In this document: in pieces, positions 16,358 through 25,423 of the stretch
Layout of the letters: every line of letters starts with the position of its first letter
Numbering within the stretch: the first letter of the stretch is position 1
NCBI GenBank assembly: GCA_964494475.1
Contig: CAZBRS010000008.1
Span: 52,892-116,891, forward strand
Length of the DNA stretch: 64,000 bases
Reading direction: 5' to 3'
From: CAZBRS01 sp964494475
Lineage (GTDB): Bacteria; Myxococcota_A; UBA9042; CAZBRS01
Translations under genes and position numbers: made by a program
The notes under the pieces: model-generated
What the model saw: the letters and a program-made list of their open reading frames with translations, nothing else
Database searches by the model: none
Told to the model about the DNA's origin: nothing

Positions 16358-18262
16358 TCAGGCGGTGAGGGCCCCCCCGGGGCGGCCGTCGAGGAAGGTC
16401 TGGCACCACAGCTCGAGGTTCAGGAGCCCCCACAGCCGGCGCCCGAACGCGCGCTCCTCCTTGAGCAGCGCCTCGATGGCCGCGGGCTCGAACAGGCCCC
16501 GCTGCCGGCAGCGGCCCGAGAGCAGCACGTCGCGGAAGAAGTCGCCGGCCCGCCCCCGGGCCCACAGGTGCAGGGGTACGGGGAACCCCATCTTGTCCTT
16601 GCGGTCCACGATGGCCGCGGGCAGCAGGTCGGCGATGGCGCGCTTCAGGATGTATTTCATCTCGCCGCCGCGGAATTTCATGGCCGGCGGCATGCTCGTG
16701 ATCAGGTCGACCATGCGGTGGTCGAGCAGCGGCACGCGCGATTCGAGCGACACGGCCATGCTCACGCGGTCTTCGACCTGCAGGAGCGCGGGCAGCCCCG
16801 CCACCAGGTCGTAGTGGACCATCTTGTTGTAGTACGAGCGCGTGTGGGGGTCCTGGAAGACGCCCTGGAAGCGCGCGAACGCGGCCTCGCGGTCGTGGGC
16901 GCGCTGGAAGTCGGCCGAGAGGCCGTCGAGCTGGCCCTCGCTGCGATCGATCAGCGCGAAGTAGCGGCGGTCCATGTCCGAGAAGGTCCCGCGCGCCCAG
17001 AAGCTCGTGAGCATGGGCACGTAGGCGCGCAGGAAGGGCAGGTTCGGCAGGATCGACTGGAGCGAAACGATGTGCTCGCCCTCCTCGTTCGACGAGAAGA
17101 TGGCGCCCTTCAGGGCCTGCTCGAGGTAGGCGACCACGTAGCGCGCGTAGCCGCCGAAGATCTCGTCACCGCCCTGGCCGCCCAGGCAGACCTTCACCTC
17201 GCGGGCGGCGGCGCGCGAGACCATGTACTGCGGGAACAGGCCCGGGCCCGCGGCGGGCTCGTCCATGTGCCACACGAGCTTCGGCAGGGTCTCGATCAGA
17301 TCCGCCTCGGTGGGGCGGATCAGGCGCGCTTCGGCGCCGACCGACTCGGCCACCAGGCTCGCGTAGGCGCTCTCGTCGAACGCGGGGCCCTCGGCGAACG
17401 CGCCGGTGAAGGTCTTGATGGGTCCGCTCACGAAGCGCGCCGCCAGGGTGGTCACCAGGCTCGAGTCGAGGCCGCCCGAGAGGTAGGCGCCGACCGGCAC
17501 GTCGGCGCGCATCTGCAGCCCGACGGTGTCGATCAGCAGGTCGCGCAGGCGATCGACGAAGTAGGCCTCGGTGTGGTAGGCGTCGACCTCGAAGTTGGGG
17601 GCCCAGTAGGTGCGGTCGTGCAGCGTGAAGGTCTCGAGATCGAGGGTGAGCACGTGCCCCGGCTGAACCTTGTGGATGCCGCTGAAGAGCGTGGCGTTGC
17701 CCAGCACGTACTGGAACGTCACGTAGTCGTGCAGCGCCTCGGCGTCGGGGTGGGCCTCGATCTCGGGGTGGGCGAGCAGCGCCTTGATCTCGGAGGCGAA
17801 CACCCACCGCTCGGGCGTGTGGTGAACGTAGAGCGGCTTCACGCCGAAGCGGTCGCGCGCGATGAGCACCTGCCCGAGGCGCGGGTCGTGCAGCACGAAG
17901 GCGAACATGCCGTTCAGGCGCTCGACGAACGACGGCCCCCACGCCAGGTAGGCGTGCAGGATGACCTCGGTGTCGGTGCCCGTGGCGAACACGTGGCCCA
18001 GTTGCTCGAGCTCGCGCCGCAGTTCGACGAAGTTGTAGACCTCTCCGTTGTGGACGAGCGTGACGCCGTTCACCGTCATGGGTTGCGCGCCGGCCGCCGG
18101 GTCGAGGATGGCCAGGCGGCGATGGGCCAGGCCCACCGAGCCGTTCACCACCAGCCCCTCGCCGTCCGGGCCGCGGTGCTTGATGACCTGGGACATGCGC
18201 TCCAGCACCGGGCGCTCGACGGGGCGACCGGGCCGCCCGATGATCGCGACCAGTCCGCACAT
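16358..18262 (-). CDS. asnB: Asparagine synthase-like glutamine amidotransferase
   Basis: A 634-residue class II glutamine amidotransferase/ATP-pyrophosphatase. The start is set at ATG 18262 because the mature catalytic residue must be Cys2 (MCGLVAIIG); longer in-frame N-termini would bury it. The glutaminase half shows HRGPDGEG, LAHRRLAILD, HNGEVYN and GTDTEVILHAY; the synthetase half shows the PP-loop YLSGGLDSSLV and GGQGGDEIFGGY. Both halves look complete. Paralogues of this type in surface-glycan loci amidate uronic acids rather than make asparagine, and the downstream gene is a nucleotide-sugar dehydrogenase that would make such a uronic acid. Function in glycan amidation is therefore favoured over general asparagine synthesis. 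Confidence 0.88.
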   Translation of the reverse strand: MCGLVAIIGRPGRPVERPVLERMSQVIKHRGPDGEGLVVNGSVGLAHRRLAILDPAAGAQPMTVNGVTLVHNGEVYNFVELRRELEQLGHVFATGTDTEVILHAYLAWGPSFVERLNGMFAFVLHDPRLGQVLIARDRFGVKPLYVHHTPERWVFASEIKALLAHPEIEAHPDAEALHDYVTFQYVLGNATLFSGIHKVQPGHVLTLDLETFTLHDRTYWAPNFEVDAYHTEAYFVDRLRDLLIDTVGLQMRADVPVGAYLSGGLDSSLVTTLAARFVSGPIKTFTGAFAEGPAFDESAYASLVAESVGAEARLIRPTEADLIETLPKLVWHMDEPAAGPGLFPQYMVSRAAAREVKVCLGGQGGDEIFGGYARYVVAYLEQALKGAIFSSNEEGEHIVSLQSILPNLPFLRAYVPMLTSFWARGTFSDMDRRYFALIDRSEGQLDGLSADFQRAHDREAAFARFQGVFQDPHTRSYYNKMVHYDLVAGLPALLQVEDRVSMAVSLESRVPLLDHRMVDLITSMPPAMKFRGGEMKYILKRAIADLLPAAIVDRKDKMGFPVPLHLWARGRAGDFFRDVLLSGRCRQRGLFEPAAIEALLKEERAFGRRLWGLLNLELWCQTFLDGRPGGALTA

Positions 18263-18293
18263 CGTCGACAGATCTCCACGGGTGATGCTCCTC

Positions 18294-18321
18294 ATCGTAA
18301 TCGCGGGTCGGCGACTGTCCA
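18294..18321 (-). promoter_or_regulatory. Candidate promoter of the asnB-like operon
   Basis: Minus strand TGGACA (18321-18316), 16-bp spacer, TACGAT (18299-18294). Five and four matches to consensus; the leader would be about 25 nt before the ATG at 18262. Confidence 0.45.
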
Positions 18322-18336
18322 CTTCGCGTACGCCGG

Positions 18337-18365
18337 TTGCGCGTCCGGGGCTTGGGCACTAGGAT
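18337..18365 (+). promoter_or_regulatory. Candidate divergent promoter of the GT4 gene
   Basis: TTGCGC (18337-18342), 17-bp spacer, TAGGAT (18360-18365). If used, the transcript would start only a few bases before ATG 18376, giving an almost leaderless mRNA. Confidence 0.28.
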
Positions 18366-18375
18366 GGCCAGCGCC

Positions 18376-19587
18376 ATGAAGCTGGTCTTCGTCACGAACC
18401 TCTATCCCCCGCACCTCCTCGGCGGCTACGAGCGCCTGTGCGCGCTGGTGCGCGACGAGTTGACGCGGAGGGGGCACCGGGTGACCGTGCTCACCAGCGA
18501 CCATGGCGTGGGGCCGGGAGGCGAGGGCCACGGGGGCGACGGCGGAGGCGTGGTCCGTCGGCTGCACCTCACGACCCCCTTCGATCGCCCCGCCGACCAC
18601 GGACGCCTCGCGCGCTGGCGCACGACCTCGTACAACCGCCGCGTGGCGCGCGCCCTCCTCGAGGCTGAGCAACCCGACCTCGTGTTCGTGTGGAGCCAAC
18701 TGAGGCTCACCCTCGGGGCCTCCCTGGCGGCTCGTGATCTCGGGCTGCCCGTGGCCTACACGTTCAACGACGAGCACCCCATCGGCTACGCCGCGCCGCC
18801 GGTCGCGCTGCGTCCCAGGGGGGGGGCGCGCTTCGTGCTCGACCGGGCGTTCCTCAGGCGGCTGACCTGGGCGCCGCTCGATCTGGCGCACGCCACGTGC
18901 ATCAGCGCTTCGCTGCGCGAGCGCCTGGTGGCGGGCGGCGTGCCCGTGGGCCACGCGCGCGTCATCTATCAGTGCGTCCCCGACGAGCATCGCTTCCTGC
19001 CCCGCGACGATCTCGGGGGCCTGCACGACCCGGCCCGCGTGCTCTTCCTGGGCCAGCTCCTCGACTACAAGGGCGTGCACACGCTGGTCGAGGCCGTGGG
19101 GCGCCTGCTGGCGGCGGGGCGACGCGTCGAGCTCACGGTGGCGGGGACGGGGCCCGAGGCCTACGCGGCGAGGTTGCGCGCGCTGGCGGCGCCGTTCGCC
19201 GCGCACGTCCGGTTCACCGGGGCCGTGGCGCCGGGCGACCTCCCCCGCGTGTACCGCGCGCACGACGTCTTCGCCTTCCCGTCGCTCGGGGTCGAGGCCT
19301 TCGGGCTCACCTTCCTCGAGGCCATGGCCTGTGGCCTGCCCGTGGTCGCCTCGACGGGGGGCGGACACGCCGAGGCGCTGGTCGACGGCGGCAACGCCCT
19401 GACGTTCCCGCCCGAAGACCCCGCCGCGCTGGCGGCATCCCTCGAGCGGCTGCTCAGCGACCCCGATCTTCGCCTCCGCCTGGCGTCGGCGGGGCTCGCG
19501 ACGGTGCGAGAGCGCTTCACGACCGAACGGTACGTCAACGAGCTCGAGGGCTTCCTTGATGACGCACTCCGCGCCTCCCGGGGCTGA
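18376..19587 (+). CDS. Glycosyltransferase family 4 protein
   Basis: A 403-residue GT-B fold retaining glycosyltransferase. N-terminal acceptor half: KLVFVTNLYPPHLLGGYERLCALVRDELTRRGHRVTVLT. C-terminal donor half: RVLFLGQLLDYKGVHTLVEAV, AGTGPE, and the E-x7-E signature in SLGVEAFGLTFLEAMACGLPVV. ATG 18376 is chosen over 18364 because family members begin directly with this first strand. Likely adds a sugar to the lipid-linked repeat unit at the inner membrane face. The 3' end overlaps the YdjC gene by 29 bp, indicating co-transcription. Confidence 0.85.
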   Translation: MKLVFVTNLYPPHLLGGYERLCALVRDELTRRGHRVTVLTSDHGVGPGGEGHGGDGGGVVRRLHLTTPFDRPADHGRLARWRTTSYNRRVARALLEAEQPDLVFVWSQLRLTLGASLAARDLGLPVAYTFNDEHPIGYAAPPVALRPRGGARFVLDRAFLRRLTWAPLDLAHATCISASLRERLVAGGVPVGHARVIYQCVPDEHRFLPRDDLGGLHDPARVLFLGQLLDYKGVHTLVEAVGRLLAAGRRVELTVAGTGPEAYAARLRALAAPFAAHVRFTGAVAPGDLPRVYRAHDVFAFPSLGVEAFGLTFLEAMACGLPVVASTGGGHAEALVDGGNALTFPPEDPAALAASLERLLSDPDLRLRLASAGLATVRERFTTERYVNELEGFLDDALRASRG

Positions 19588-20374
19588 GGTTCCGCCCCTT
19601 CCCGTCCGGCTCATCGTGAACGCCGACGACCTCGGCTACGACGCCGGCGTCACCGACGCCACCTTCGAGATGATGGCCCGGGGCCGCGTCACCTCGGCGA
19701 CCGTCATGGCCAACGGCGCGGCCGTCGACGCCGCCGCCCGCCGCCTGCGCGACTTCCCCGCGTGCTCGTTCGGCGCGCACCTCGCGCTCACCGAGTTCGC
19801 GCCGCTGACGCGCAGCCCGCACCTTGCCTTTCTGTGCGGGCCCGACGGGGCCTTCGTCGACCGGCGCGAGCTCCTGTGCAGTTGGCGCCACGTCTGGCGC
19901 CCCGGCGTGCCCGGAGCGCTCTACGCCGAGCTCTCGGCCCAGGTGACGCGCCTGCGCCAGCTCGGCGTGCCCCTCTCGCACCTCGATTCGCACCACCACG
20001 TGCACGCCATCCCCGCGCTCTTCCCCATCGTGAAGCGCCTCCAGGCCGCCTTCGGCATCCGGCGCATCCGGCCCCGCGTGAACCGCTTCGACGGGGTCCA
20101 CTACCGGGCCGAGCGCTTCACGCCGACCAAGCACGCCCTGCACAACCTGGCCCTGCGCCACGTGGTCGCGTCGGCCACCCCCGACGGGTTCACGGCGCTC
20201 CGCGCGTTCTTGCGCCAGCCCTCGCTGGCCCGTCCGGGCGAGGTCCTCGAGCTCATGGTGCACCCCGGGCACCCGCTCTGCGTCGCCGAGAACGAGCAGC
20301 TCGCCGGCGACTGGCTGCGGCACTTGCCGTTTCCCACGAAATTGGTCAGTTACAACGACCTGCCGACCCCCTGA
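19559..20374 (+). CDS. YdjC/ChbG-family carbohydrate deacetylase
   Basis: A 271-residue YdjC-like protein. The family removes an acetyl group from N-acetylated sugars with a divalent metal. Motifs present: LIVNADDLGYDAGV (catalytic Asp and metal Asp), GAHLALTEF (His), SHLDSHHHVHAIP (metal His cluster) and ELMVHPGHP near the C-terminus. No signal peptide, so it acts on cytoplasmic sugar or lipid-linked intermediates. ATG 19559 lies within the end of the preceding GT4 gene (29-bp overlap). Found beside glycosyltransferases, it probably trims an N-acetylhexosamine of the repeat unit. Confidence 0.85.
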   Translation: MTHSAPPGAEVPPLPVRLIVNADDLGYDAGVTDATFEMMARGRVTSATVMANGAAVDAAARRLRDFPACSFGAHLALTEFAPLTRSPHLAFLCGPDGAFVDRRELLCSWRHVWRPGVPGALYAELSAQVTRLRQLGVPLSHLDSHHHVHAIPALFPIVKRLQAAFGIRRIRPRVNRFDGVHYRAERFTPTKHALHNLALRHVVASATPDGFTALRAFLRQPSLARPGEVLELMVHPGHPLCVAENEQLAGDWLRHLPFPTKLVSYNDLPTP

Positions 20375-20404
20375 TTGACCGACGGCGGGCGGGCCGTATA
20401 TCAT
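20375..20404 (+). promoter_or_regulatory. Sigma70-type promoter of the Wzc-like gene
   Basis: TTGACC (20375-20380), 18-bp spacer, TATCAT (20399-20404), directly after the TGA of the YdjC gene. It predicts a transcript start near 20411 and thereby supports the GTG start at 20444 of the next gene rather than the TTG at 20375. Confidence 0.55.
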
Positions 20405-20443
20405 AGAGCATTCTCTCCCGCGCTTCCCGGAGGACGCCCGCTC

Positions 20444-22429
20444 GTGAACGCGCCCCTGCCGTCGCCGACCTCCCAGGAAGTGCAGCTGCCCTTCGACCCC
20501 ATGACGGTCGTGCGGGGCATCCTGCGCCACAAGCTGTTGATGGTGGCCTGCGCCATCCTCGCGGGCGCGGCGGGCGCGGCGGCCGGGTGGGCCTTCGGCA
20601 AGCGCTCGTACGACGCCGCGAGCCTCATCCAGTACCGGGTCACCGCGGGTGTGGCGGCCGAGGGCGCCCCCAGCGCGCCGTCGCTGGTCTCGCTGCTTCA
20701 GCAGGTCGAGGTGCGCCCCAACATCGAGGCGCTGCGCGAACACCTGAAGCTCGAGATCTCGCTCGAGGGGCTGGGCGCGTCGGTCGAGGCCTACATCCCC
20801 GAAGACTCGGCGCTGCTGGCGTTCAAGGCCTCCTGGAACGACGCCCGCACCGCCGCCCGAATCGCCAACAAGCTGCGCGACATCTTCCTCGAGCGCTGGT
20901 GCCACCTGCTCGTGCAGGCCGTCGAGGCCCTGGCCGAGCAGTCGCGGGCCAAGCTGCAGTCCGCCCAGACGCGGGAGGGCAGCTTCCAGAAGGTCATCGC
21001 CGAGCTGCAGGAGCGCGCCGTCGAGGAGCGCAAGGGCGCCTCGGGCGCGACCGACATCCAGCTTCGCTACGGGCGCCTCAAGGAGATGATCGAGGAGGAT
21101 CGTTCGTCGCGCGCCAACGCCATCGAGCTGGCCGCTCGCGAGTCCGAGTTCGCGCGCGCGGGGCGCTTGAAGGAGCAGGGGCTCATCTCGGACCCCGACT
21201 ACCAGGCCATCGCGTCGGGGCTGCAGAAGCAACGGGCCCTCACCCAGGACACCGCGCGCACCGCTCGCTGGAAGTCCGAGCTCGACGCCCTGCGCGGTCA
21301 GGCCTCGAAGCTCGACACGGCCACGCCGACCGAGCAGATGCTGCAGCAGGTCGTCGTGCAGGCGCTCACCGCCGAGATGGATCGCGTCGCGCTGCAGGAT
21401 CAGGTCGCGGCGGTCGAGCGGGCGCTGGCTACGTCTCGCAAGCGCCTCCAGGGCTATCGTGCGCTCGAGGCCGAGGCCGAGCGCGCCCCCGACGGCGCCA
21501 ACGCGGCCGTCGCCGAGCTGCTCTCCATCCAGACCGACCTGTCGAGCGTGCGCACCCTCTACGACACCGAGTCTCCCGAGTTCTCGCTGGTGTCCGAGGC
21601 CATCGACCCGGTCATGCCCGCCAAGTCCACGCGCAAGCTCATCGCTGCTGGCGTGGCGGGCGCCGTGCTGGTGTTCCTGCTCGGCCTGATCGTGCTCCGC
21701 GAGCTCTTCTCCCGCGTCGTGCGCTCCGGCGGCGACGTGCGCCTCAAGAGCGGCCAGGCCCCGCTGGCCACGCTGCCGCGCGTGCGCAACTTCCAGGAGT
21801 TCGATCACGAGTTCGAGGACGGCTGTCGTCTGCTGGCCAAGGCCCTGCGGGCCGAGGTCCCTGCTCCTTGCGCCACCTTCCTGGTCACGGGGCCGCGCGG
21901 GGGCGAGGGGGTCTCGGTGCTGGTGGAGCGCATGGCGACGGTGGCCGGAGCCGTGGCAGGTCCCGTGCTGGTCATCGACGTGCACGGCACCGCCAGCGGT
22001 CGCGGCCAGATCATCACCGAGCGGCTGGTGAAGCCGGGCCCCATGATGGTCGGCCTCGGCACCGTGCTCGACGAGGGCCTCGACGCCCTGGTCTACGCGG
22101 TCCGGCCCACGCGACTGCAGGGCGTCTTTCTGCTGCCGTCCGACGCGCGCTCGTTCGCCTCGTCGGCGCTCGGCGCGAAGGGCTTCGGCGCGCTCCTCGA
22201 GCACCTGCGGCCTCACTACAGCGCCATCTACCTCGACGCTCCGCCGGTGCTCGACTCGGCGATCTCGGTCTACCTCACCGAGTGGTGCGACGTCACCGTC
22301 GTGGTGGTCCGCGGCGGCGTCACGGCCCGGCGCGACCTGGCGCGCACGATCGATCGGCTCGGCAAGGCCGGCGACGGGCGGCGCGTCCTGGTCTTGAACG
22401 GAGCCGATCCCGTCTTCAACCCGGCCTGA
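20444..22429 (+). CDS. Wzc/Wzz-like chain-length determinant with degenerate BY-kinase domain
   Basis: A 661-residue polysaccharide co-polymerase. A first membrane helix (LLMVACAILAGAAGAAAGWAFG, ~30-51) and a second (~400-422, AGVAGAVLVFLLGLIVL) flank a long periplasmic coiled-coil region, the Wzz architecture that sets chain length. The cytoplasmic C-terminal part resembles bacterial tyrosine kinases: GPRGGEGVS (483-491) at Walker A, VLVIDVHG at Walker A', AIYLDAPPVLDS at Walker B. Val490 replaces the Walker A lysine, and the Tyr-rich tail is missing (the protein ends GADPVFNPA), so kinase activity is unlikely. GTG 20444 has GGAGG upstream and follows a good promoter. Role: length control or scaffolding of the polymerase. 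Confidence 0.8.
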   Translation: MNAPLPSPTSQEVQLPFDPMTVVRGILRHKLLMVACAILAGAAGAAAGWAFGKRSYDAASLIQYRVTAGVAAEGAPSAPSLVSLLQQVEVRPNIEALREHLKLEISLEGLGASVEAYIPEDSALLAFKASWNDARTAARIANKLRDIFLERWCHLLVQAVEALAEQSRAKLQSAQTREGSFQKVIAELQERAVEERKGASGATDIQLRYGRLKEMIEEDRSSRANAIELAARESEFARAGRLKEQGLISDPDYQAIASGLQKQRALTQDTARTARWKSELDALRGQASKLDTATPTEQMLQQVVVQALTAEMDRVALQDQVAAVERALATSRKRLQGYRALEAEAERAPDGANAAVAELLSIQTDLSSVRTLYDTESPEFSLVSEAIDPVMPAKSTRKLIAAGVAGAVLVFLLGLIVLRELFSRVVRSGGDVRLKSGQAPLATLPRVRNFQEFDHEFEDGCRLLAKALRAEVPAPCATFLVTGPRGGEGVSVLVERMATVAGAVAGPVLVIDVHGTASGRGQIITERLVKPGPMMVGLGTVLDEGLDALVYAVRPTRLQGVFLLPSDARSFASSALGAKGFGALLEHLRPHYSAIYLDAPPVLDSAISVYLTEWCDVTVVVVRGGVTARRDLARTIDRLGKAGDGRRVLVLNGADPVFNPA

Positions 22430-22442
22430 CCCGGGTGGCCCG

Positions 22443-23690
22443 ATGCTGAGCGTCATCCAGGTCCCGCGGCGCTTCGTCACCAGCGACTGGGGCGGCACCG
22501 AGACGCTGGTGCAGGAGACCAGCGCGCGTCTCCGCGGTCGCGGACACGACGTCGAGATCTGGTGCCCGAACGCCCTTGGCGGCGCCGCCCGCGACGAGCT
22601 CCAGGGTGTCCCCGTGCGGCGCTTTCCGTACTTCTATCCGTACCTGGGCCTGTCCGCCGCCTCCCGCCGGCAGCTCGATCAGGCCGGCGGCAACCTGTTC
22701 TCGTTCTCGCTGCTGGCCGCGCTGCGCGGGCGCGAGCCCCTCGACCTCGTCCACCTGCACACCGGCAAGCGCCTGGGGGGCATCGTGCGCCACGTCGCGC
22801 GCCGCCGGGGCCTGCCGTACGTGGTGTCGCTGCACGGCGGCGTGACCGACGTGCCCGAGGCCGAAGCCCGACGCCTCGCGTCGCGCACGGGCGGTGCGCT
22901 GGAGTGGGGGCGCCTGCTCGGGTGGTGGGTCGGCTCCCGGCGCGTGCTCGACGACGCCGCCGCGGTGGTGTGCGTCAGCGCCGCCGAGGCCGACCTCCTG
23001 CGCGAGCGCCTGCCGCGAAAGCGCGTGATCCACCTGCCCAACGGCGTCGATCCCGAGCGCTTCCGTCAGGGCGACGGCGCGGCGTTCAAGCGGGCGCACG
23101 GTGTGCCGCTCCAGGCGCGGGTGGTCCTGACCGTCGGGCGACTCGACCCCCAGAAGGACCAGTCGCTCGCCATCCGGGCGTTCGGCGCGCTCGCCGCGCG
23201 GCACCCCGATCTGCACCTCGTGTTGCTCGGGCACGTCACCGACGACGCCTACGCCGAGGGGCTCCGCCGTCAGGTCCTCGAGCTCGGCCTCGGGCCCCGC
23301 GTGACCATCGTGCCGGGGCTGCCGGCCCAGGGGTCCGGCGTCGTCGATGCGTACCACGCGGCCGACCTCTTCCTGCTGCCGTCGCGCCACGAACCCTTCG
23401 GCATCGCGATCCTCGAGGCCTGGGCCGCGGGGCTGCCCGTGGTCGCCAGCCGCGTGGGGGGAATCCCCGGCTTCGTGGTCGACGGCGCCGACGGCCGTCT
23501 CGTGGCGCCCGGCGACGAGCCCGGCTTCGTGGCCGCGCTCGAGGGCCTGCTGGCCGATCCCGCCTCCGCCCGTGGGCTGGCCGCGGCGGGGCAGAAGAAG
23601 GCGCGCGAGTGCTACGCCTGGGAGGTCGTCACCGATCGCCTGCTCACCCTCTACGAGGACGTGCTCCGTGAACATCCTCGTCGTTCATGA
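22443..23690 (+). CDS. Glycosyltransferase family 4 protein
   Basis: A 415-residue GT-B glycosyltransferase. N-terminal half opens VIQVPRRFVTSDWGGTETLVQETSARLRGRGHDVEIW, with the usual GGTE loop. Donor half: ICLPNGVDPERF-type segment (HLPNGVDPERF), VVLTVGRLDPQKDQSLAIRAF and the catalytic-site EPFGIAILEAWAAGLPVVAS (E-x7-E). Begins 13 nt after the Wzc-like stop and overlaps the next GT4 gene by 23 bp. Probably adds one residue of the repeat unit; acceptor and donor cannot be read from sequence. Confidence 0.87.
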   Translation: MLSVIQVPRRFVTSDWGGTETLVQETSARLRGRGHDVEIWCPNALGGAARDELQGVPVRRFPYFYPYLGLSAASRRQLDQAGGNLFSFSLLAALRGREPLDLVHLHTGKRLGGIVRHVARRRGLPYVVSLHGGVTDVPEAEARRLASRTGGALEWGRLLGWWVGSRRVLDDAAAVVCVSAAEADLLRERLPRKRVIHLPNGVDPERFRQGDGAAFKRAHGVPLQARVVLTVGRLDPQKDQSLAIRAFGALAARHPDLHLVLLGHVTDDAYAEGLRRQVLELGLGPRVTIVPGLPAQGSGVVDAYHAADLFLLPSRHEPFGIAILEAWAAGLPVVASRVGGIPGFVVDGADGRLVAPGDEPGFVAALEGLLADPASARGLAAAGQKKARECYAWEVVTDRLLTLYEDVLREHPRRS

Positions 23691-24843
23691 GACCTGCGGC
23701 TGGCAGGGCGGGGTGGAGCAGCACCTGGCCGTGACCGTGCCGGCGCTGCGCGCGCGCGGGCACCGGGTGACGCTGGCCTGGCGCGCGGCCTCGGCCCGTG
23801 GTGCGGATCGCTTCCAGGCGCTCTTCGACGCCAGCCACCCCGTGGCGGCGCTGGGCCTGGCCGAGACCTGCCCCGGGTTCGACGAGATCGTCGATCGGGA
23901 GCGACCCGACGCGATCTACGTGCACAAGCTGCCCCGCCTGCCTGCTCGGCTTCTCGACGGGCGCGCCGCCCGCGTGGTGCGCTACGTGCACGACCACGAC
24001 CTCACCTGCCCGCGCCGGCACCGCTACACGGCGTTCTCCCGCTCCATCTGCCGGGCCCCCGCCGGTCTGCGCTGCTGGTTCGACGCGGCCTTCGTGGCCC
24101 GACCCGGGCCCCTGCCGGGCAACCTGCGCCTGGTCGACCTGCGCGGACACGCCGCCGAGCTGGCCCGCAACCATGCCCTCGACGCGCTGCTCGTGGGCAG
24201 CCGCGCCATGCGCGACGAGCTGCTCGCGAACGGCTTCTCCCCGGAGCGCGTGCACGTGGTGGCCCCCGTGCTGCCACGCCCGCCGCTCGCCCCGGCGCCG
24301 GTCCCGGTTGAGCCCCGCGTGCTCTTCGTGGGCCAGCTCGTGGCCGGCAAGGGGGTCGACCTGCTGCTCGAGGCCCTGCGGCGCGTGCCCGGGCCCTGGT
24401 GCCTCGACGTGGTGGGCGAGGGCAACGCGAGGCCGGCCCTCGAGGCGTCGGTCGCGCGCCTGCGCCTGACCGATCGCGTGCGCTTCGTGGGTTGGCGCGA
24501 CTACGACGTGCTCGCCCAGCTGTACGCGTCGGCGCGCGTGGTGGCCGTGCCCTCACGCTGGGCCGAGCCCTTCGGCATGATCGGCCTCGAGGCCATGCAC
24601 GCGGCCCGGGCCGTGGTCGCGTTCGACGTGGGCGGCATCCCCGACTGGTGCGCGCCCGAGGTCACGGGCCTGCTGGCGCCCGAGAACGACGTGCCGGCGC
24701 TGGCGGCGGCCCTCTCGCGGGCCCTTTACGAGCCCGGGCTGGCCGAGCGGCTGGGGGCGTCCGGGCGCGCGCGCGTCGAGGGGTGTTTCACCTTCGAGGG
24801 CATGGTCGACGCCCTCGAGGTGCACCTGAGGGGGGGAGCATGA
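23668..24843 (+). CDS. Glycosyltransferase family 4 protein
   Basis: A 391-residue GT-B enzyme. It starts at GTG 23668, inside the end of the previous GT4 gene, with GAGG about 9 nt upstream; the protein begins MNILVVHETCGWQGGVEQHL. An unusual Cys-rich insert (TCPRRHRYTAFSRSICRAPAGLRCWF, shown here only in part as residues ~110-135) resembles the zinc-like C..C..C cluster seen in some GT4 transferases. Donor half: VLFVGQLVAGKGVDLLLEAL, VVGEG and EPFGMIGLEAMHAARAVVAF. Stop overlaps the cupin ATG (ATGA). Confidence 0.83.
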   Translation: MNILVVHETCGWQGGVEQHLAVTVPALRARGHRVTLAWRAASARGADRFQALFDASHPVAALGLAETCPGFDEIVDRERPDAIYVHKLPRLPARLLDGRAARVVRYVHDHDLTCPRRHRYTAFSRSICRAPAGLRCWFDAAFVARPGPLPGNLRLVDLRGHAAELARNHALDALLVGSRAMRDELLANGFSPERVHVVAPVLPRPPLAPAPVPVEPRVLFVGQLVAGKGVDLLLEALRRVPGPWCLDVVGEGNARPALEASVARLRLTDRVRFVGWRDYDVLAQLYASARVVAVPSRWAEPFGMIGLEAMHAARAVVAFDVGGIPDWCAPEVTGLLAPENDVPALAAALSRALYEPGLAERLGASGRARVEGCFTFEGMVDALEVHLRGGA

Positions 24844-25349
24844 GCCCTACTTCTCGTACCGCAGCGGAGTGGGCTCGCCGCCTCCGCCTGCACCGGCACC
24901 TCGAAGGCGGCTGGTACGCGGAGACGTACCGCGCCGATCGGACGCTGCCCGCCGAGGCGCTGGCCCCCGCGTTCCATGGCCCGCGCTCGGCCGCCACCTC
25001 CATCCTGTTCCTGCTGGGGCGGGGCGACATCTCGGCTCTGCACCGTCTGGCCGCCGACGAGCTCTGGCATTTCCACACCGGCGATCCGCTGCGCCTCCAC
25101 GTGCTGACCCCCGAAGGGGACCACCTGCCCCTGCTCCTCGGCCCCGACCCCGACGCGGGCGAGTGCTTCCAGGCCGTCGCCGAGGCCGGCTGCTGGTTCG
25201 GCGCCGAGACCACGGGCGAGTACTCGCTGGTGAGCTGCACGGTGGCCCCGGGCTTCGACTTCGCCGACTTCGAGCTGGGGCGGAGGGCCGACCTGGTCGA
25301 GGCGTACCCGCAGCACCGCGAGGTGATCGAGCGGTTGACGCGGCGGTGA
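24840..25349 (+). CDS. DUF985 cupin-domain protein
   Basis: A 169-residue single-domain cupin of the DUF985 (Cupin_5) family. Seen: HLEGGWYAETYRAD at the N-terminus, SILFLLGRGDISALHRLAADELWHFHTGDPLRLHVL as the first cupin motif, and GAETTGEYSLVSCTVAPGFDFADFELG as the second. The histidines in HRLAADELWHFH could bind a metal. The family's reaction is not established; some relatives sit beside sugar genes and have been suggested to be epimerase- or isomerase-like. Its ATG overlaps the upstream GT4 stop. It ends a transcription block, as a promoter follows. Confidence 0.85.
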   Translation: MSPTSRTAAEWARRLRLHRHLEGGWYAETYRADRTLPAEALAPAFHGPRSAATSILFLLGRGDISALHRLAADELWHFHTGDPLRLHVLTPEGDHLPLLLGPDPDAGECFQAVAEAGCWFGAETTGEYSLVSCTVAPGFDFADFELGRRADLVEAYPQHREVIERLTRR

Positions 25350-25361
25350 GGGCCGGTGACC

Positions 25362-25390
25362 TTGACCGCCTCCCAGCGCCCGGGGATACT
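25362..25390 (+). promoter_or_regulatory. Sigma70-type promoter of the third GT4 gene
   Basis: TTGACC (25362-25367), 17-bp spacer, GATACT (25385-25390), 34 bp before ATG 25424. One of the better matches in the window. Confidence 0.5.
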
Positions 25391-25423
25391 CGCCCCCGCA
25401 ACGCGACGACCCTCAGGTGACGC

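Noticed and set aside
12608..18262. A complete contractile injection system
   Set aside because: Only the DUF4157 protein was found; no sheath, tube, baseplate, spike or AAA+ loading ATPase genes are present in the window.
12773..18379. Very long open frame (over 1,800 codons) on the plus strand
   Set aside because: It is the antisense of the eCIS-core, dehydrogenase and AsnB genes. Its translation is a low-complexity Arg/Gly/Val/Gln-rich product of GC-rich third positions, with no domain.
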